Numbered from the stretch's first letter, positions 29,030-38,531 are shown. The stretch: DNA of 64,000 nucleotides from Leptospira dzoumogneensis (GCF_004770895.1 NZ_RQHS01000018.1:310001-374000); one strand, 5' to 3'. Notes: a model not told the origin generated them from the letters alone. A program made the numbers and translations.

Positions 29030-29254
29030 TTATGATACCGTGGTTTCCAGTCCTAAAGCATGGACTTCCGCCTTCAGTTCGTCCTTTAAAGTGGCATACA
29101 CCATTCTGTGCTGTTCTACGATAGACTTTCCGGCAAATCCGGAAAACTTAACGATCGCTTTGATATGTACCCCATCATTGTACGGATCTTGGATCTCTAC
29201 TTCCGAGCCCGGAAGTCCCGCTTGGATTTTTTCCCTAATTTCTTGGACAGTCAT
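29030..29254 (-). CDS. BolA family protein (first)
   Basis: The 74-residue protein has the BolA fold signature: the VQEIREKIQAGLP start, then GVHIKAIVKFSGFAGKSIVEQHRMVYATLKDEL and AEVHALGLET. A Cys in the variable loop is absent; the conserved invariant His of QHRMVY is present. BolA proteins form Fe-S-bridged heterodimers with monothiol glutaredoxins; grxD is the next gene, 94 bases downstream. Confidence 0.92.
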   Translation of the reverse strand: MTVQEIREKIQAGLPGSEVEIQDPYNDGVHIKAIVKFSGFAGKSIVEQHRMVYATLKDELKAEVHALGLETTVS

Positions 29255-29319
29255 CTGTTATATCTTAGACTCTAATACTATCAGCACTTTTTAGAATCTC
29301 TTCCCGGACAATCTTTTTT

Positions 29320-29592
29320 CTAAGGAATTGAGGTCTTTAATTCCAAGGCATGGACACCCCATTCTTTTAGGAACGGATCCATGATCTGGTAAACGGAACG
29401 ATGCTGTTCTAAAAGTGATTTTCCTCGGAACTGCGGACTCGTGATAAATATCCGAATATGAGTGCCTCTTTTTTTACGGGTAGGATTTCCGGAATGTCCT
29501 GCATGTTGTTCCGAAAAGTCTTCTATTCTTAATTCCGAAGGAGAAAGTCCGTTTTTCAAAAGTCTTTCCATTTCTATAAATATATCCTGCAT
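29320..29592 (-). CDS. BolA family protein (second)
   Basis: The 90-residue protein is a second BolA-like protein with the core FRGKSLLEQHRSVYQIM and the VHALELKT end. Its variable loop is longer, with two His (EQHAGHSGN) and a basic KKRGTH stretch, more like the BolA1 than BolA2 type. It starts one base before the end of the permease gene unit upstream and is followed after 65 bases by the other bolA gene. Confidence 0.9.
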   Translation of the reverse strand: MQDIFIEMERLLKNGLSPSELRIEDFSEQHAGHSGNPTRKKRGTHIRIFITSPQFRGKSLLEQHRSVYQIMDPFLKEWGVHALELKTSIP

Positions 29593-29593
29593 T

Positions 29594-30367
29594 TTAAGTC
29601 CTTGTTCCGTAACCGCGGCTGAGTAAAAATACGGAGAGAGAATAGAGAAAAATTGTTCCCACCACTAAAAGTCCTATCGCCTCCAGCGGATCAATATCGC
29701 TTACCCCTAAAAATCCATAACGGAACGCATTCACCATATAAAGAATAGGATTGAACCTGGAAACGATCTGCCATGCATCCGGAAGCATTTTGATAGAATA
29801 AAATACTCCACCCAAGTAGGTCAACGGTGTCAGTATGAATGTAGGAATGATGGTAACATCGTCGAATTTTTTAGCATAAAGTGCATTCAAAAATCCGCCC
29901 ATAGAGAACATCAAAGCGGAAAGTGCTACGGTGATGATCACAATTCCTGCATCATATAATTTTAATTCAGTGAAGAATAGGGACACCAGTGTTACTATAA
30001 ATCCTACTAAAACGCCTCGGATCACTCCGCCGATCGAATATCCAAGAACGATTAGATAAGCAGGAGTAGGGGAAACAAGCAGCTCTTCTATATTCTTTCC
30101 GAATTTTGCTCCGAAAAAAGAGGATACCACATTATTGTAAGCATTCAATATCACCGACATCATCACAAGCCCAGGGACGATGAACTGGATATAAGTATGA
30201 CCTCCTACATCCCCGATCTGAGATCCTACTAGTTTTCCGAATATCAAAAAGTATAATGAAATTGTAATGCCTGGAGGGATCAATGTTTGGATCCAAATCC
30301 TTAGAATACGAACCGTTTCTTTTCGAACGATTGTGGAGAATGCGTTGAATTTTTCCTGGAAGTTCAT
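29594..30367 (-). CDS. ABC-2 type permease (YadH-like)
   Basis: The 257-residue protein has six predicted membrane helices and the ABC-2 permease pattern, including the LGGVFYSIKMLP and RFNPILYMVNAFRYGFLG segments of the YadH family. It forms an exporter with the ATPase encoded just upstream, whose stop overlaps this start by 4 bases. The substrate is unknown. The bolA gene that follows begins one base after its stop, so exporter and Fe-S/thiol genes share a transcript. Confidence 0.92.
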   Translation of the reverse strand: MNFQEKFNAFSTIVRKETVRILRIWIQTLIPPGITISLYFLIFGKLVGSQIGDVGGHTYIQFIVPGLVMMSVILNAYNNVVSSFFGAKFGKNIEELLVSPTPAYLIVLGYSIGGVIRGVLVGFIVTLVSLFFTELKLYDAGIVIITVALSALMFSMGGFLNALYAKKFDDVTIIPTFILTPLTYLGGVFYSIKMLPDAWQIVSRFNPILYMVNAFRYGFLGVSDIDPLEAIGLLVVGTIFLYSLSVFLLSRGYGTRT

Positions 30368-31281
30368 AGTTTTTTCTCCACTAGTTTCAAAAATAATTCC
30401 TCCAATCGATTGGACTTGTTTCTCATACTTGATATTTGGATCCCGCTTTTATCTAAAAGCCGGAATAATTCGTTTAATGAATTGTTCTTCCCTATATCTA
30501 CTTCTAAGGTAAGATCATCCACCTTATTCAAATGAAATCCATTTAGATCAATGGGAGAAGGGACCGGCTGTTTTAGATCCAAAACAAAAGTCTGGGTATC
30601 TAGTTTTACCAGAAGTTCCTTCATGGAAGTGTTCTCTACGATCTTTCCTTGGTCTATGATCGCTATCTTCTTACAAAGATTCTCCGCTTCTTCCAAGTAA
30701 TGTGTAGTTAGAATGATAGTGATCCCTGATTCGTTCAACTTCACTAAGAAGTCCCAGAGAGAACGTCTGAATTCGATATCTACTCCGGCAGTCGGCTCGT
30801 CCAGGATGAGAACTTTAGGATTATGGACTAGGGCTCTTGCGATCATGAGCCTTCTTTTCATCCCGCCTGAAAGTCTGCCTGCACCTTCCTTTCTTTTTTC
30901 GTAAAGACCGAGTTGGTTTAAATAATTATGAGTTCTCTCTACGGCCACCTTTCTGGAAAGACCGTAATATCCACCCTGGTTAGCGACTATTTGTTCCACT
31001 CTTTCGAATATATTAAAATTGAATTCCTGGGGAACTACACCAATATAAGATTTTGCTAATGTAAGTTCCGTATCTATGTCCGCTCCGTAAATTTTCACTT
31101 CTCCGGAAGTTTTATTCACTAAGGAACTTAAGATACCGATCGTAGTGGACTTCCCCGCACCGTTCGGACCTAAAAGGGCAAAAAAGTCCCCTTCGTCCAC
31201 AGTCAGATCAATTCCTTTTAAGGCCTGCACCCCTCCGGCATAGGTCTTCACTAAATTTTTTATCTCTAAGGCTTTGTTCAT
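30364..31281 (-). CDS. ABC exporter ATP-binding protein (YadG-like)
   Basis: The 305-residue ATPase has Walker A GPNGAGKST, Q-loop GVVPQEFNFN, signature LSGGMKRRL, Walker B VLILDEPTAGVD and H-loop LTTHYLEEAE, plus an extended C-terminal domain of about 80 residues common in ABC-2 exporters of the YadG type. It is the first gene of the minus-strand cluster that continues through the permease, two bolA genes, grxD and a glutaredoxin. Confidence 0.94.
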   Translation of the reverse strand: MNKALEIKNLVKTYAGGVQALKGIDLTVDEGDFFALLGPNGAGKSTTIGILSSLVNKTSGEVKIYGADIDTELTLAKSYIGVVPQEFNFNIFERVEQIVANQGGYYGLSRKVAVERTHNYLNQLGLYEKRKEGAGRLSGGMKRRLMIARALVHNPKVLILDEPTAGVDIEFRRSLWDFLVKLNESGITIILTTHYLEEAENLCKKIAIIDQGKIVENTSMKELLVKLDTQTFVLDLKQPVPSPIDLNGFHLNKVDDLTLEVDIGKNNSLNELFRLLDKSGIQISSMRNKSNRLEELFLKLVEKKL

Positions 31282-31343
31282 TCCCGAAAAATCGCTCCAT
31301 TTCTATGATTTTGAACAAGCCCTGTTTCGACAATCTTTTGGCT

Positions 31344-32723
31344 TCAGGAAGAGCTTAAGATTTCTCTTGCTTTCCTGGCTGCATTTCTCGCGATCTCAGG
31401 CAAAGCGGGATGAACATAAATCATCTTTAGCAAGTCATCTAGAGTCCCACCCATGGTCATCAGGAGTATAAAAAGATGAATTAGGTTAGATGCCTCGTCC
31501 CCCAGAATATGGGCCCCCAGAACTTTTCTAGTTTTTGGACTTACTAATATTTTGACGAATTGGTCTTCGGATAGTCTAGCCATTCCTGTGGCGCTGCTGG
31601 AATATGGATTGATTGCAGAGATGTATTCCGTTCCTTCTTCCTTTAATTGTTGTTCCGTTTTGCCTACGGCTGCTACTTGAGGATGGGTGAATACGGAGTG
31701 GGGAACCGGCGGATATTCGACCGGAGTTCTACGTTTGTCCACGTATAAGGAGTTAAACAAAAACTCTCCCTCAAAGTTTACAGAATGACGGAAGAAATAC
31801 CTTCCAATAGTATCTCCCAAGGCATACACACCGTCCGCAGTGGTTTCAAAGTATTCGTTTGTTTTGATATAACCTTTTTCATCCGTTTGGATATCAGTGT
31901 GTTGGAGGTCCAGCCAGTCGGTATTCGGTTTGATCCCTGTAGCGACTAGGAGCGCATCTCCTTCTAATATATAAGTCTCGGAAGGATTTTTGCACTCTAA
32001 GCGGAAGATACCGTCTTTATAGTCTACCTTCTTCACTTCCGTTCCTAAACGAACATCTTCTCTTTTAGAAAATGCTTTTTCGAAACCGTCTACGATATCC
32101 TTGTCTTCATGAGAAAGCATTCTGTTCCGAACGATAAAAGTAGTTTTAGAACCGAATGCAGAATATGCAAATCCGAGTTCCAAACCAATATAACCTCCGC
32201 CTATGACTAAAAGCCTTTTAGGAAGTTCAGTTCTTCTAAGAGCTTCTCTGCTAGTCATATAAGGAGTTCCTGCAAGACCTGGAATATTCGGGATAGAAGG
32301 TCTACATCCTGCAGCTATAAAGATACGATCCGCAGTGATTAGTTCACCATTTACTTTTACTACCTTATTCTCTACGAATCTTCCTTCATGAGGATAAAAG
32401 TCTATATTCGGATTTTTTTCATAAGCGGGTATGATGCTATCCGAGTCCGCATCCACCGTGGCAGAAACTCTTTCCACCAAAGTTTTAAAATCTACGGAGA
32501 ATGGACCTGGAATTCCTAACTGAAATTTAGAGGCATCTTTTGCTTGTGCTAAAATTTCCGCGGGATGGATGAGCATCTTAGAAGGAATACAACCTCTGTT
32601 CAAGCAGGTCCCTCCTAAACGATCTTTTTCTAAAATTGCTACCTTATAACCAAGTTTAGAAGGAGGTGTGACTAGCTTAGTTCCTCCTCCGGAGCCTATT
32701 ACGAGAATATCATACTTTTTCAT
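31344..32723 (-). CDS. Class I flavoprotein disulfide reductase
   Basis: The 459-residue protein has the FAD motif GSGGGT near the N terminus, the redox-active pair in GGTCLNRGCIPSKM (about Cys41 and Cys46), a second nucleotide-binding motif GGGYIGLELG, the ALGDT segment and the catalytic His in HPALPE near the end. It is nearest in feel to the mycothione reductase/dihydrolipoamide dehydrogenase branch. Glutathione reductase activity is an inference from the nearby gsh and glutaredoxin genes. It precedes the ABC gene on the same strand with a 62-base gap. Confidence 0.85.
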   Translation of the reverse strand: MKKYDILVIGSGGGTKLVTPPSKLGYKVAILEKDRLGGTCLNRGCIPSKMLIHPAEILAQAKDASKFQLGIPGPFSVDFKTLVERVSATVDADSDSIIPAYEKNPNIDFYPHEGRFVENKVVKVNGELITADRIFIAAGCRPSIPNIPGLAGTPYMTSREALRRTELPKRLLVIGGGYIGLELGFAYSAFGSKTTFIVRNRMLSHEDKDIVDGFEKAFSKREDVRLGTEVKKVDYKDGIFRLECKNPSETYILEGDALLVATGIKPNTDWLDLQHTDIQTDEKGYIKTNEYFETTADGVYALGDTIGRYFFRHSVNFEGEFLFNSLYVDKRRTPVEYPPVPHSVFTHPQVAAVGKTEQQLKEEGTEYISAINPYSSSATGMARLSEDQFVKILVSPKTRKVLGAHILGDEASNLIHLFILLMTMGGTLDDLLKMIYVHPALPEIARNAARKAREILSSS

Positions 32724-32944
32724 GCGGTTAATTCAATGGAGAATGAGAACCTTCTAAACGAAAAGGATTCTTTTGGAGAGAGCCTCAGATAAATCTCAAA
32801 AATTTATCTGAGTATTTACTTTTACTCATAGTCCGCCACACTGGCTCCAAAGGTCTGGTCCTTTTCCTAGTACAAGCTGTTATAAAATATTAGATATTGT
32901 TTGTACTGGTTTTGGGGGAATAAAAAAAGAAGATTCGGCTCCTT

Positions 32945-33760
32945 CTACCATTTATCCCTTAGAGATCTTAGTGCAATAAACAGAGTTTGAGGATCCGAAG
33001 CTAAGGATTGATCTTGTATCTTGTTCCGTATGCCGGATACCAGATTTTCTTTTGGATCAAATATAAGGAAAAATGGATTGAATGTCCTTTCTTCGGAGAA
33101 GTTCGTAGTCCAAAATTCTTGGTCTTCTTTCATACCTTCCGCTTTTGCTAATGCTTTGGTAGCCGCCTCATTTTTTGGATCTATAGAAAGGCTGAATTTT
33201 AGATTATTTTTGAGATAATCATGTCCCGGATACAATCTAACGTTTCCGGGAAGATTTTGGAATTCTTTCAGAACAGTTTCGTAAAGAGTTTTAGGATCTC
33301 CACCTCTTGTACAATTTCCTACGCCTGAATTAAAGATAGTATCTCCTGTAAACACTGCATAAGGGGAGCCGTCCTCTATCTGCAAAAGACAAACATGAGC
33401 GAATGTATGTCCCGGAGTATAAATGACTTTTAGATAAGAATTTCCGTCAGGACTTTCGAGAATTTTTTCTCCTTCTTCTAACGAATGAGAAGCATGCGGA
33501 ATTTTTCCGATCCCGGCGGGATGGGCCAGTACCTTTGCTTTATATTTGGAAACAAGACCGTCGTTCCCACAGGTATGATCATTATGCTCGTGAGTGTTTA
33601 GGATATAATCCAGGTTCCAGGACTTCTTCTTCAAAACTTGAGAGATCTGGTCCGGGTCGTATGGATCTATAGAAAGTGTTTTTTTAGAATTCGGTTCTCT
33701 GACTAGGTAGGTAAAATTTCGGAGAGGACTGTCCGTATAGATCCTGAGAATATCTAACAT
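32945..33760 (-). CDS. Metallo-beta-lactamase-fold hydrolase, glyoxalase II-like
   Basis: The 271-residue protein has the di-metal motif THEHNDH, then PGHTFAHV, FTGDTIFNSGVGNC and YPGHDY, in the order found in hydroxyacylglutathione hydrolases (GloB). The C-terminal part with IDPKNEA and RTFNPFF resembles the helical substrate domain of that family. If correct it hydrolyses S-lactoylglutathione, which fits the adjoining glutathione gene region, but a persulfide dioxygenase-like or other role is possible. It is separated from its neighbours by 221 and 30 bases. Confidence 0.85.
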   Translation of the reverse strand: MLDILRIYTDSPLRNFTYLVREPNSKKTLSIDPYDPDQISQVLKKKSWNLDYILNTHEHNDHTCGNDGLVSKYKAKVLAHPAGIGKIPHASHSLEEGEKILESPDGNSYLKVIYTPGHTFAHVCLLQIEDGSPYAVFTGDTIFNSGVGNCTRGGDPKTLYETVLKEFQNLPGNVRLYPGHDYLKNNLKFSLSIDPKNEAATKALAKAEGMKEDQEFWTTNFSEERTFNPFFLIFDPKENLVSGIRNKIQDQSLASDPQTLFIALRSLRDKW

Positions 33761-33790
33761 GGATTTTAGACAGGCTAAGAAGAAGGTTCG

Positions 33791-34105
33791 TTATTGGATA
33801 ATATCCAGATGTTTGTCTAAATTCGCGATCCTTAAAATGGTCATCACGTCTCTGCTAAGATTTCTGAGCTTCAGATGTCCGTGTCTTTCGGTGACGTATT
33901 TTTGGGTATTGAAGATGGCACCGATCCCGGAAGAGTCCAAGTATACGTCCCCCTCGAAGTCCAAGATGATATCCTTATGACCTTCGTCAAACTGGCGAAT
34001 GATGAGTTCCTTTAACGCAAATGCGTTTTTTAGGCTTACATTGCCCTGGATCTTAACTACACAAGACCCTTGTTCTAGGGATACGTCTGTTTGAAAACCT
34101 TCCAA
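33791..34105 (-). CDS. Anti-sigma factor antagonist (STAS domain)
   Basis: The 104-residue protein is a single STAS domain of the SpoIIAA/RsbV type. The likely phosphorylated serine is in VYLDSSGIGAIFN (about residue 57-58). Such proteins are phosphorylated by a HPK-like anti-sigma kinase and dephosphorylated by SpoIIE-type phosphatases; one such phosphatase gene lies at 38.5-39.5 kb on the same strand, but no pairing is shown. A 275-base gap upstream holds no gene I can recognise. Confidence 0.92.
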   Translation of the reverse strand: MEGFQTDVSLEQGSCVVKIQGNVSLKNAFALKELIIRQFDEGHKDIILDFEGDVYLDSSGIGAIFNTQKYVTERHGHLKLRNLSRDVMTILRIANLDKHLDIIQ

Positions 34106-34381
34106 TGAGTGGCTCCGATCTCTATTTCTCTGACTATCCTCGGGTTAAGAAAACAACGGATCTCTGAAAGAAATCTCGGAATTAATTTCCAAACCGGGAG
34201 GGAACCCGATCCAATAGACTAATTTGTGGCAAAGAAGAGGTAAACTCTTTTTTAGAACAAAAACTGATCTAAATCTATTTCAAATAAAATAAGAAATCGC
34301 TCGCAAAAACTACTGATTCGGGAAAACTAAGTGCTCGATTTTGTAGCGAAACTAAAGGTTTCGGACGATATTTAAAACTGT

Positions 34382-35338
34382 ATGCGGATCAAATTCTGGG
34401 GAGTGCGGGGCTCCATTTCTTCCCCCGTTCAGGGCGACCTGATTCGATCTAAAATTCTTAGGATACTAAGCTTAGCATCTCCGTCCGACCTGCAAAGTCC
34501 GGAGGCAATCGAGGATTTTTTAGACTCCTTGGCACTTTCCAACTGGAGCACCTACGGTGGAAATACGACATGTATAGAGATCCGAGACAAAGAAGATAAA
34601 CTTGTTATCATAGACGGAGGTACAGGTCTCAGAGAACTGGGAAACTCCATCTTACACGAAGGCTACGCTTCCGGAAAAGGGAAGGCGGTTTGGATCTTCA
34701 CACATACTCATTGGGATCATATCCAGGGAATTCCATTTTTCGTTCCTTTGTATACTCCGGGAAATAAATTCGAATTCGTAAGTTCCGTTGAAAATCTAGA
34801 AGAAAGATTAAGATACCAGCACACATTCACACATTTCCCTGTTCCATTCGACGGTTTCCAAGCGGAGAAAACTTTCCGTCATGTTCCGGAAGGCAGGGCA
34901 TTCAGAGTCACAGATTCAATCACTTCTATCTCTAAGGCAGTCCGTCATCCTGGAGGAAGTTTTTCCTATCGATTCGAGGAAGACGGTAAGGCGCTTATAT
35001 TCGCTTCCGATGCTGAGTTCAATTTGGACGAGATGGAAAATATAGAAGATTATCTGAACTATTTCAGAGGTGCGGATGTTCTGGTTTTCGATACTCAATA
35101 TACTTTCGAAGAGTCCTTACAGAAAATCGATTGGGGGCATAGTACTGCTTCCATGGCGACAGACATCGCTCTTAGAGCGAATGTTAAAAAATTAGTAATG
35201 TTCCACCATGATCCTTCTTATGATGACGAAAAATTGGATGCAGTATATCTGCGTGCGATTAAATACAAAGAAATGTTTGATCCGGACAACCAATTGGAGA
35301 TCATCATGGCAAGAGAAGGTCTGGAAATCCAAATTTAA
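34382..35338 (+). CDS. MBL-fold metallo-hydrolase (PDE/PhnP-like)
   Basis: The 318-residue protein begins with the KFWGVRGSI signature and has STYGGNTTCIEI, IIDGGTG and HTHWDHIQGIPF metal-binding motifs, then FASDAEF and FHHDP. This is a subgroup often annotated as class II cyclic-nucleotide phosphodiesterase-like or RNase Z-like hydrolases and is widespread in spirochaetes. The substrate cannot be told from the sequence. It is followed after 31 bases by glpK. Confidence 0.9.
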   Translation: MRIKFWGVRGSISSPVQGDLIRSKILRILSLASPSDLQSPEAIEDFLDSLALSNWSTYGGNTTCIEIRDKEDKLVIIDGGTGLRELGNSILHEGYASGKGKAVWIFTHTHWDHIQGIPFFVPLYTPGNKFEFVSSVENLEERLRYQHTFTHFPVPFDGFQAEKTFRHVPEGRAFRVTDSITSISKAVRHPGGSFSYRFEEDGKALIFASDAEFNLDEMENIEDYLNYFRGADVLVFDTQYTFEESLQKIDWGHSTASMATDIALRANVKKLVMFHHDPSYDDEKLDAVYLRAIKYKEMFDPDNQLEIIMAREGLEIQI

Positions 35339-35369
35339 TCTTTAATTCAATCGATCAGGGAGATATCGA

Positions 35370-36863
35370 ATGAGTGAATATATCATCGGAATAGATGCCG
35401 GTACCACAGGCATACGTACTTTTTGTTTTAATAAATCCGGGACAGTGATCTCAAGCGCTTATTCCGAATTTAAACAATACTTTCCTAAACCGGGTTGGGT
35501 TGAACATGATCCGGAAGAGATCTGGGCTAAAACGGAAAAACTAATCTTAAAAGCGATCCGAAACGGAAAGTTAAAACCCGAAAAGGCCGTAGCGATAGGG
35601 ATTACCAACCAAAGAGAAACCACTGTATTATTCGATAAGGACACAGGGGCCCCAGTTTATAACGCGATCGTTTGGCAATGTCGTAGGACCTCCGATTTCT
35701 GTTCCGGATTAAAGAAAGAAGGTCTAGAACCAATTTTCAGAAGAAAAACAGGCCTAGTCGTAGATGCTTATTTCAGCGGAACAAAGATCCGATGGATCCT
35801 GGACAATGTAAAAGGTGTTAGAGCAAAAGCAGAAAAAGGAAAGGTACTTTTCGGGACAATTGACACTTATCTTCTATATCGTTTGACTGCAGGAAAAGCA
35901 CACAAGACGGATCATACAAACGCGAGTAGAACTCTTATCTTCAATATTGAAAAGAAGGAATGGGATAAGGAACTATTAAAAATCCTGCAAATACCTGAGG
36001 CGATCCTGCCTGAAACACATAACTCCAGCAGTTTATTCGGAAGAACAGAAGGTGTAAAAGGATTACCTGACGGAATTCCAATCTCTTCTTTAGTAGGAGA
36101 CCAACAGGGTGCGCTATTCGGACAATTATGCACCGAGCCTGGAGAAGCAAAAAACACTTACGGGACCGGATGTTTCTTATTATTCAATACGGGAAACAAA
36201 TTACAAATTTCTAAAAATAATCTGATCACGACTCTTGCCTGCGGACCGGAAGGAAAAACGGTCTATTGTCTAGAAGGTTCTATCTTTATCGGTGGAGCAG
36301 TGATCCAATATCTCAGAGATAATCTCAGATTCTTTAAAGAATCCAAACTTTCCGAGAAGATGGCTTCTTCCGTGACTAAAGATGATGATGTGGTTTTTGT
36401 TCCTGCATTCTCCGGACTGGGCGCTCCTTATTGGGATATGAATGCAAGAGGTGCGATCTTAGGCCTAACAAGAGATACCACCCAAGAGCAGATTACGAGA
36501 GCTGCTTTAAAATCGATCGCATTACAATCTTATGAACTAGTGGAAGCAATGGAGAATGATACAGGCTCCAAACTCAAGGTCCTAAAAGTGGATGGGGGAG
36601 CTACTGCAAACAATTGGCTTATGCAATACCAAGCGGATATTTTAGGGAAGAAGATCGTAAGGCCTTCTAATCTGGATACAACCGTTTTGGGAGCGGCGTA
36701 TCTCGCAGGACTAGAAAGAGGTTTTTATTCTTCCGTAAATGACCTGAAAAAAAATCAAAAAACCAGCAAAGAATTCTCTCCTAAATTAAGTTCCAGCTTA
36801 AGAGAAAAAGAGATCCGAGTCTGGAAAAATTCAGTAAAAAGAATTCTTACACCCGAATTCTGA
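35370..36863 (+). CDS. glpK: Glycerol kinase
   Basis: GlpK phosphorylates glycerol to glycerol 3-phosphate in the cytoplasm. The 497-residue protein has the FGGY-family GIDAGTTGIR start, TNQRETT, WQCRRTSDFC, the SLVGDQQGALFGQLC segment, NTYGTGCF and the VDGGATANNWLMQYQADILG C-terminal signature. No glpF or glpD gene adjoins it. GGGAGA about 7 bases before the ATG is a fair ribosome-binding site. Confidence 0.95.
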   Translation: MSEYIIGIDAGTTGIRTFCFNKSGTVISSAYSEFKQYFPKPGWVEHDPEEIWAKTEKLILKAIRNGKLKPEKAVAIGITNQRETTVLFDKDTGAPVYNAIVWQCRRTSDFCSGLKKEGLEPIFRRKTGLVVDAYFSGTKIRWILDNVKGVRAKAEKGKVLFGTIDTYLLYRLTAGKAHKTDHTNASRTLIFNIEKKEWDKELLKILQIPEAILPETHNSSSLFGRTEGVKGLPDGIPISSLVGDQQGALFGQLCTEPGEAKNTYGTGCFLLFNTGNKLQISKNNLITTLACGPEGKTVYCLEGSIFIGGAVIQYLRDNLRFFKESKLSEKMASSVTKDDDVVFVPAFSGLGAPYWDMNARGAILGLTRDTTQEQITRAALKSIALQSYELVEAMENDTGSKLKVLKVDGGATANNWLMQYQADILGKKIVRPSNLDTTVLGAAYLAGLERGFYSSVNDLKKNQKTSKEFSPKLSSSLREKEIRVWKNSVKRILTPEF

Positions 36864-38177
36864 TTAGTAAGAAAAAGAGAGCAGGCTAAACTCCAAAGGT
36901 TTTCTTTCCGAGTTGATGCCTGCTCCTATGATCAGTTTGGCCTGATCGTATTTAGGGATCTCTAAAATAGAATCCGCAGAAATTTTAAAAAACTCATACT
37001 GATCTCTTTCCTTCTTGGAAAGATAAATATCGATTCGAATAACTTCCATATATTTTAGGATACGCAAAAGTATCTTATCTTTGGTGATCGTATATAGTTC
37101 TATCTCGTTAGAAGATCTGTTTAGATTGAATTTTTCTCCAGGGACAGCTTCGAATTCGATTTCCGTTTTGGAAGTTTCGTCTTCTACAGAATCTTTGTAT
37201 AGAGGAAAATTCCCTTCTTCATAATAGATCCTTCTGGAAAATCGTCTGAATATTTCTTTTTCCACGATTTCAGGAAAGGATTCTCCCGGTTCCGGTTTTT
37301 TACTAGGGCCATCTAAGATCTGTTTCCATTTGTTTTTAGAAACATTCTTTTCCACCATTCTGCGCACAGGAGGAGAAAGTTTTGGGATCGAAAATTTTAA
37401 GATCCTTTCATCCAGTTTGTTTAATATAGAATTTAAGAACGGCCCATGTATGAGAGGAAGTATTTCAATGGAGAAGATCCGGTCTCTCAAAAATTTTGCG
37501 AATTCTATCTCGTAAGTGAATAGATTGGAAACTAGTCCCTGTTCTTCTGCGGGAGTTCCTGCATACAGGATCTTTACCAAATGAAATAGATACGTTTTAC
37601 TTTCAGGATCAAAATATAATTCTTCTATTTTTTGGATCACTTCTTCTTCATTCAGTTCCGGATTCACAATATCTCTTAGAGAAAGATATTTGGTGGAGAA
37701 CATTCTTTTTCGGAACATTCTGTATAAGGTAAACTTTCCGGTTTGGATAGGACCGATCTGGGTCTGAAGGTTTTCTCTGAGAATTAGAACAGGCGAGTGG
37801 GATCGCGATGTTGGAGTTGTAGGCCGTGCTGTTTGAGCTCCTACAATCCGATAAGGATTCGAACGAATTGGATAGCGGGCTCCTTCAAAAATTTCCTCAG
37901 ACTCCTTTGGAAACTTAGAATCTTCGGAATAGAGCAGACCTTCTGTAAATTTCAAATAAGGAGGTGTTTTGATCGGAGAACTTGGAGTGATTTTACGATC
38001 ATATTCTAATTCGTAAAGAAACTTTGGTATGAGCGCAGGCTGAGAATACAAATAGGGAAGTTCTTCAATTTCGCTTAATGGAAAATCATAAAAGGGAGAA
38101 ATTTTAGAATGTACTCTTGCTACCGAGTCAGGATTGCAGAATAAAAAATGATAATTCTCTCCCTCGAAGTAGATCAT
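36864..38177 (-). CDS. Hypothetical protein with possible FliG-C-like segment
   Basis: I do not recognise this 437-residue protein as a whole. Residues about 1-165 are unknown and Pro-rich in part. Residues about 165-290 are helical; 222-288 resemble the C-terminal domain of FliG (FAKFLRDRIFSIEILPL, LNSILNKLDERIL, RRMVEKNVSKNKWKQI), following the FliG order of torque helix, 'VLREVD' and 'NMSKR' segments. Residues 290-437 are charged and beta-rich. It abuts glpK end to end on the opposite strand. A flagellar-motor function is a hypothesis only. Confidence 0.75.
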   Translation of the reverse strand: MIYFEGENYHFLFCNPDSVARVHSKISPFYDFPLSEIEELPYLYSQPALIPKFLYELEYDRKITPSSPIKTPPYLKFTEGLLYSEDSKFPKESEEIFEGARYPIRSNPYRIVGAQTARPTTPTSRSHSPVLILRENLQTQIGPIQTGKFTLYRMFRKRMFSTKYLSLRDIVNPELNEEEVIQKIEELYFDPESKTYLFHLVKILYAGTPAEEQGLVSNLFTYEIEFAKFLRDRIFSIEILPLIHGPFLNSILNKLDERILKFSIPKLSPPVRRMVEKNVSKNKWKQILDGPSKKPEPGESFPEIVEKEIFRRFSRRIYYEEGNFPLYKDSVEDETSKTEIEFEAVPGEKFNLNRSSNEIELYTITKDKILLRILKYMEVIRIDIYLSKKERDQYEFFKISADSILEIPKYDQAKLIIGAGINSERKPLEFSLLSFSY

Positions 38178-38193
38178 GGGAATGGAAGAAGGA

Positions 38194-38481
38194 TCAATCT
38201 TCTTCGAATAGATCCGGATGTAAAACGGAAAGCCCCGGTGCCTTTGTTTCTCTTTTAGAAAGTTTGGAAACCAGTTGTTTTTTGAATAGGGTCCAGTCGT
38301 AGGTTTGTTTTAAGGAATCTAACTCTTCTTCGAATCCGTATTGTAAAAAGTCCAGTGTCTCTTCTTCCGTGAGTCCTGTGACAAGGCTGCTATCGGAAAC
38401 CACTCTTAAAATTTTACGAATATCTCTCTCATTCCAGACTAGGATTCCTGAAAGTCTCACGACCCAATATTCATGGTCCAT
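38194..38481 (-). CDS. Hypothetical small acidic protein, upstream partner of the preceding gene
   Basis: The 95-residue protein is mostly helical and acidic (pI clearly low by composition), with no signal peptide, metal motif or known family. It lies 16 bases upstream of the 437-residue gene on the same strand, so the two are probably one transcript and may act together. No better identification is possible from the sequence. Confidence 0.7.
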   Translation of the reverse strand: MDHEYWVVRLSGILVWNERDIRKILRVVSDSSLVTGLTEEETLDFLQYGFEEELDSLKQTYDWTLFKKQLVSKLSKRETKAPGLSVLHPDLFEED

Positions 38482-38531
38482 TCTTACAGATTCGTCGATT
38501 ATTTCTCTTTATTCAAGAGTAAATTGGTTTC

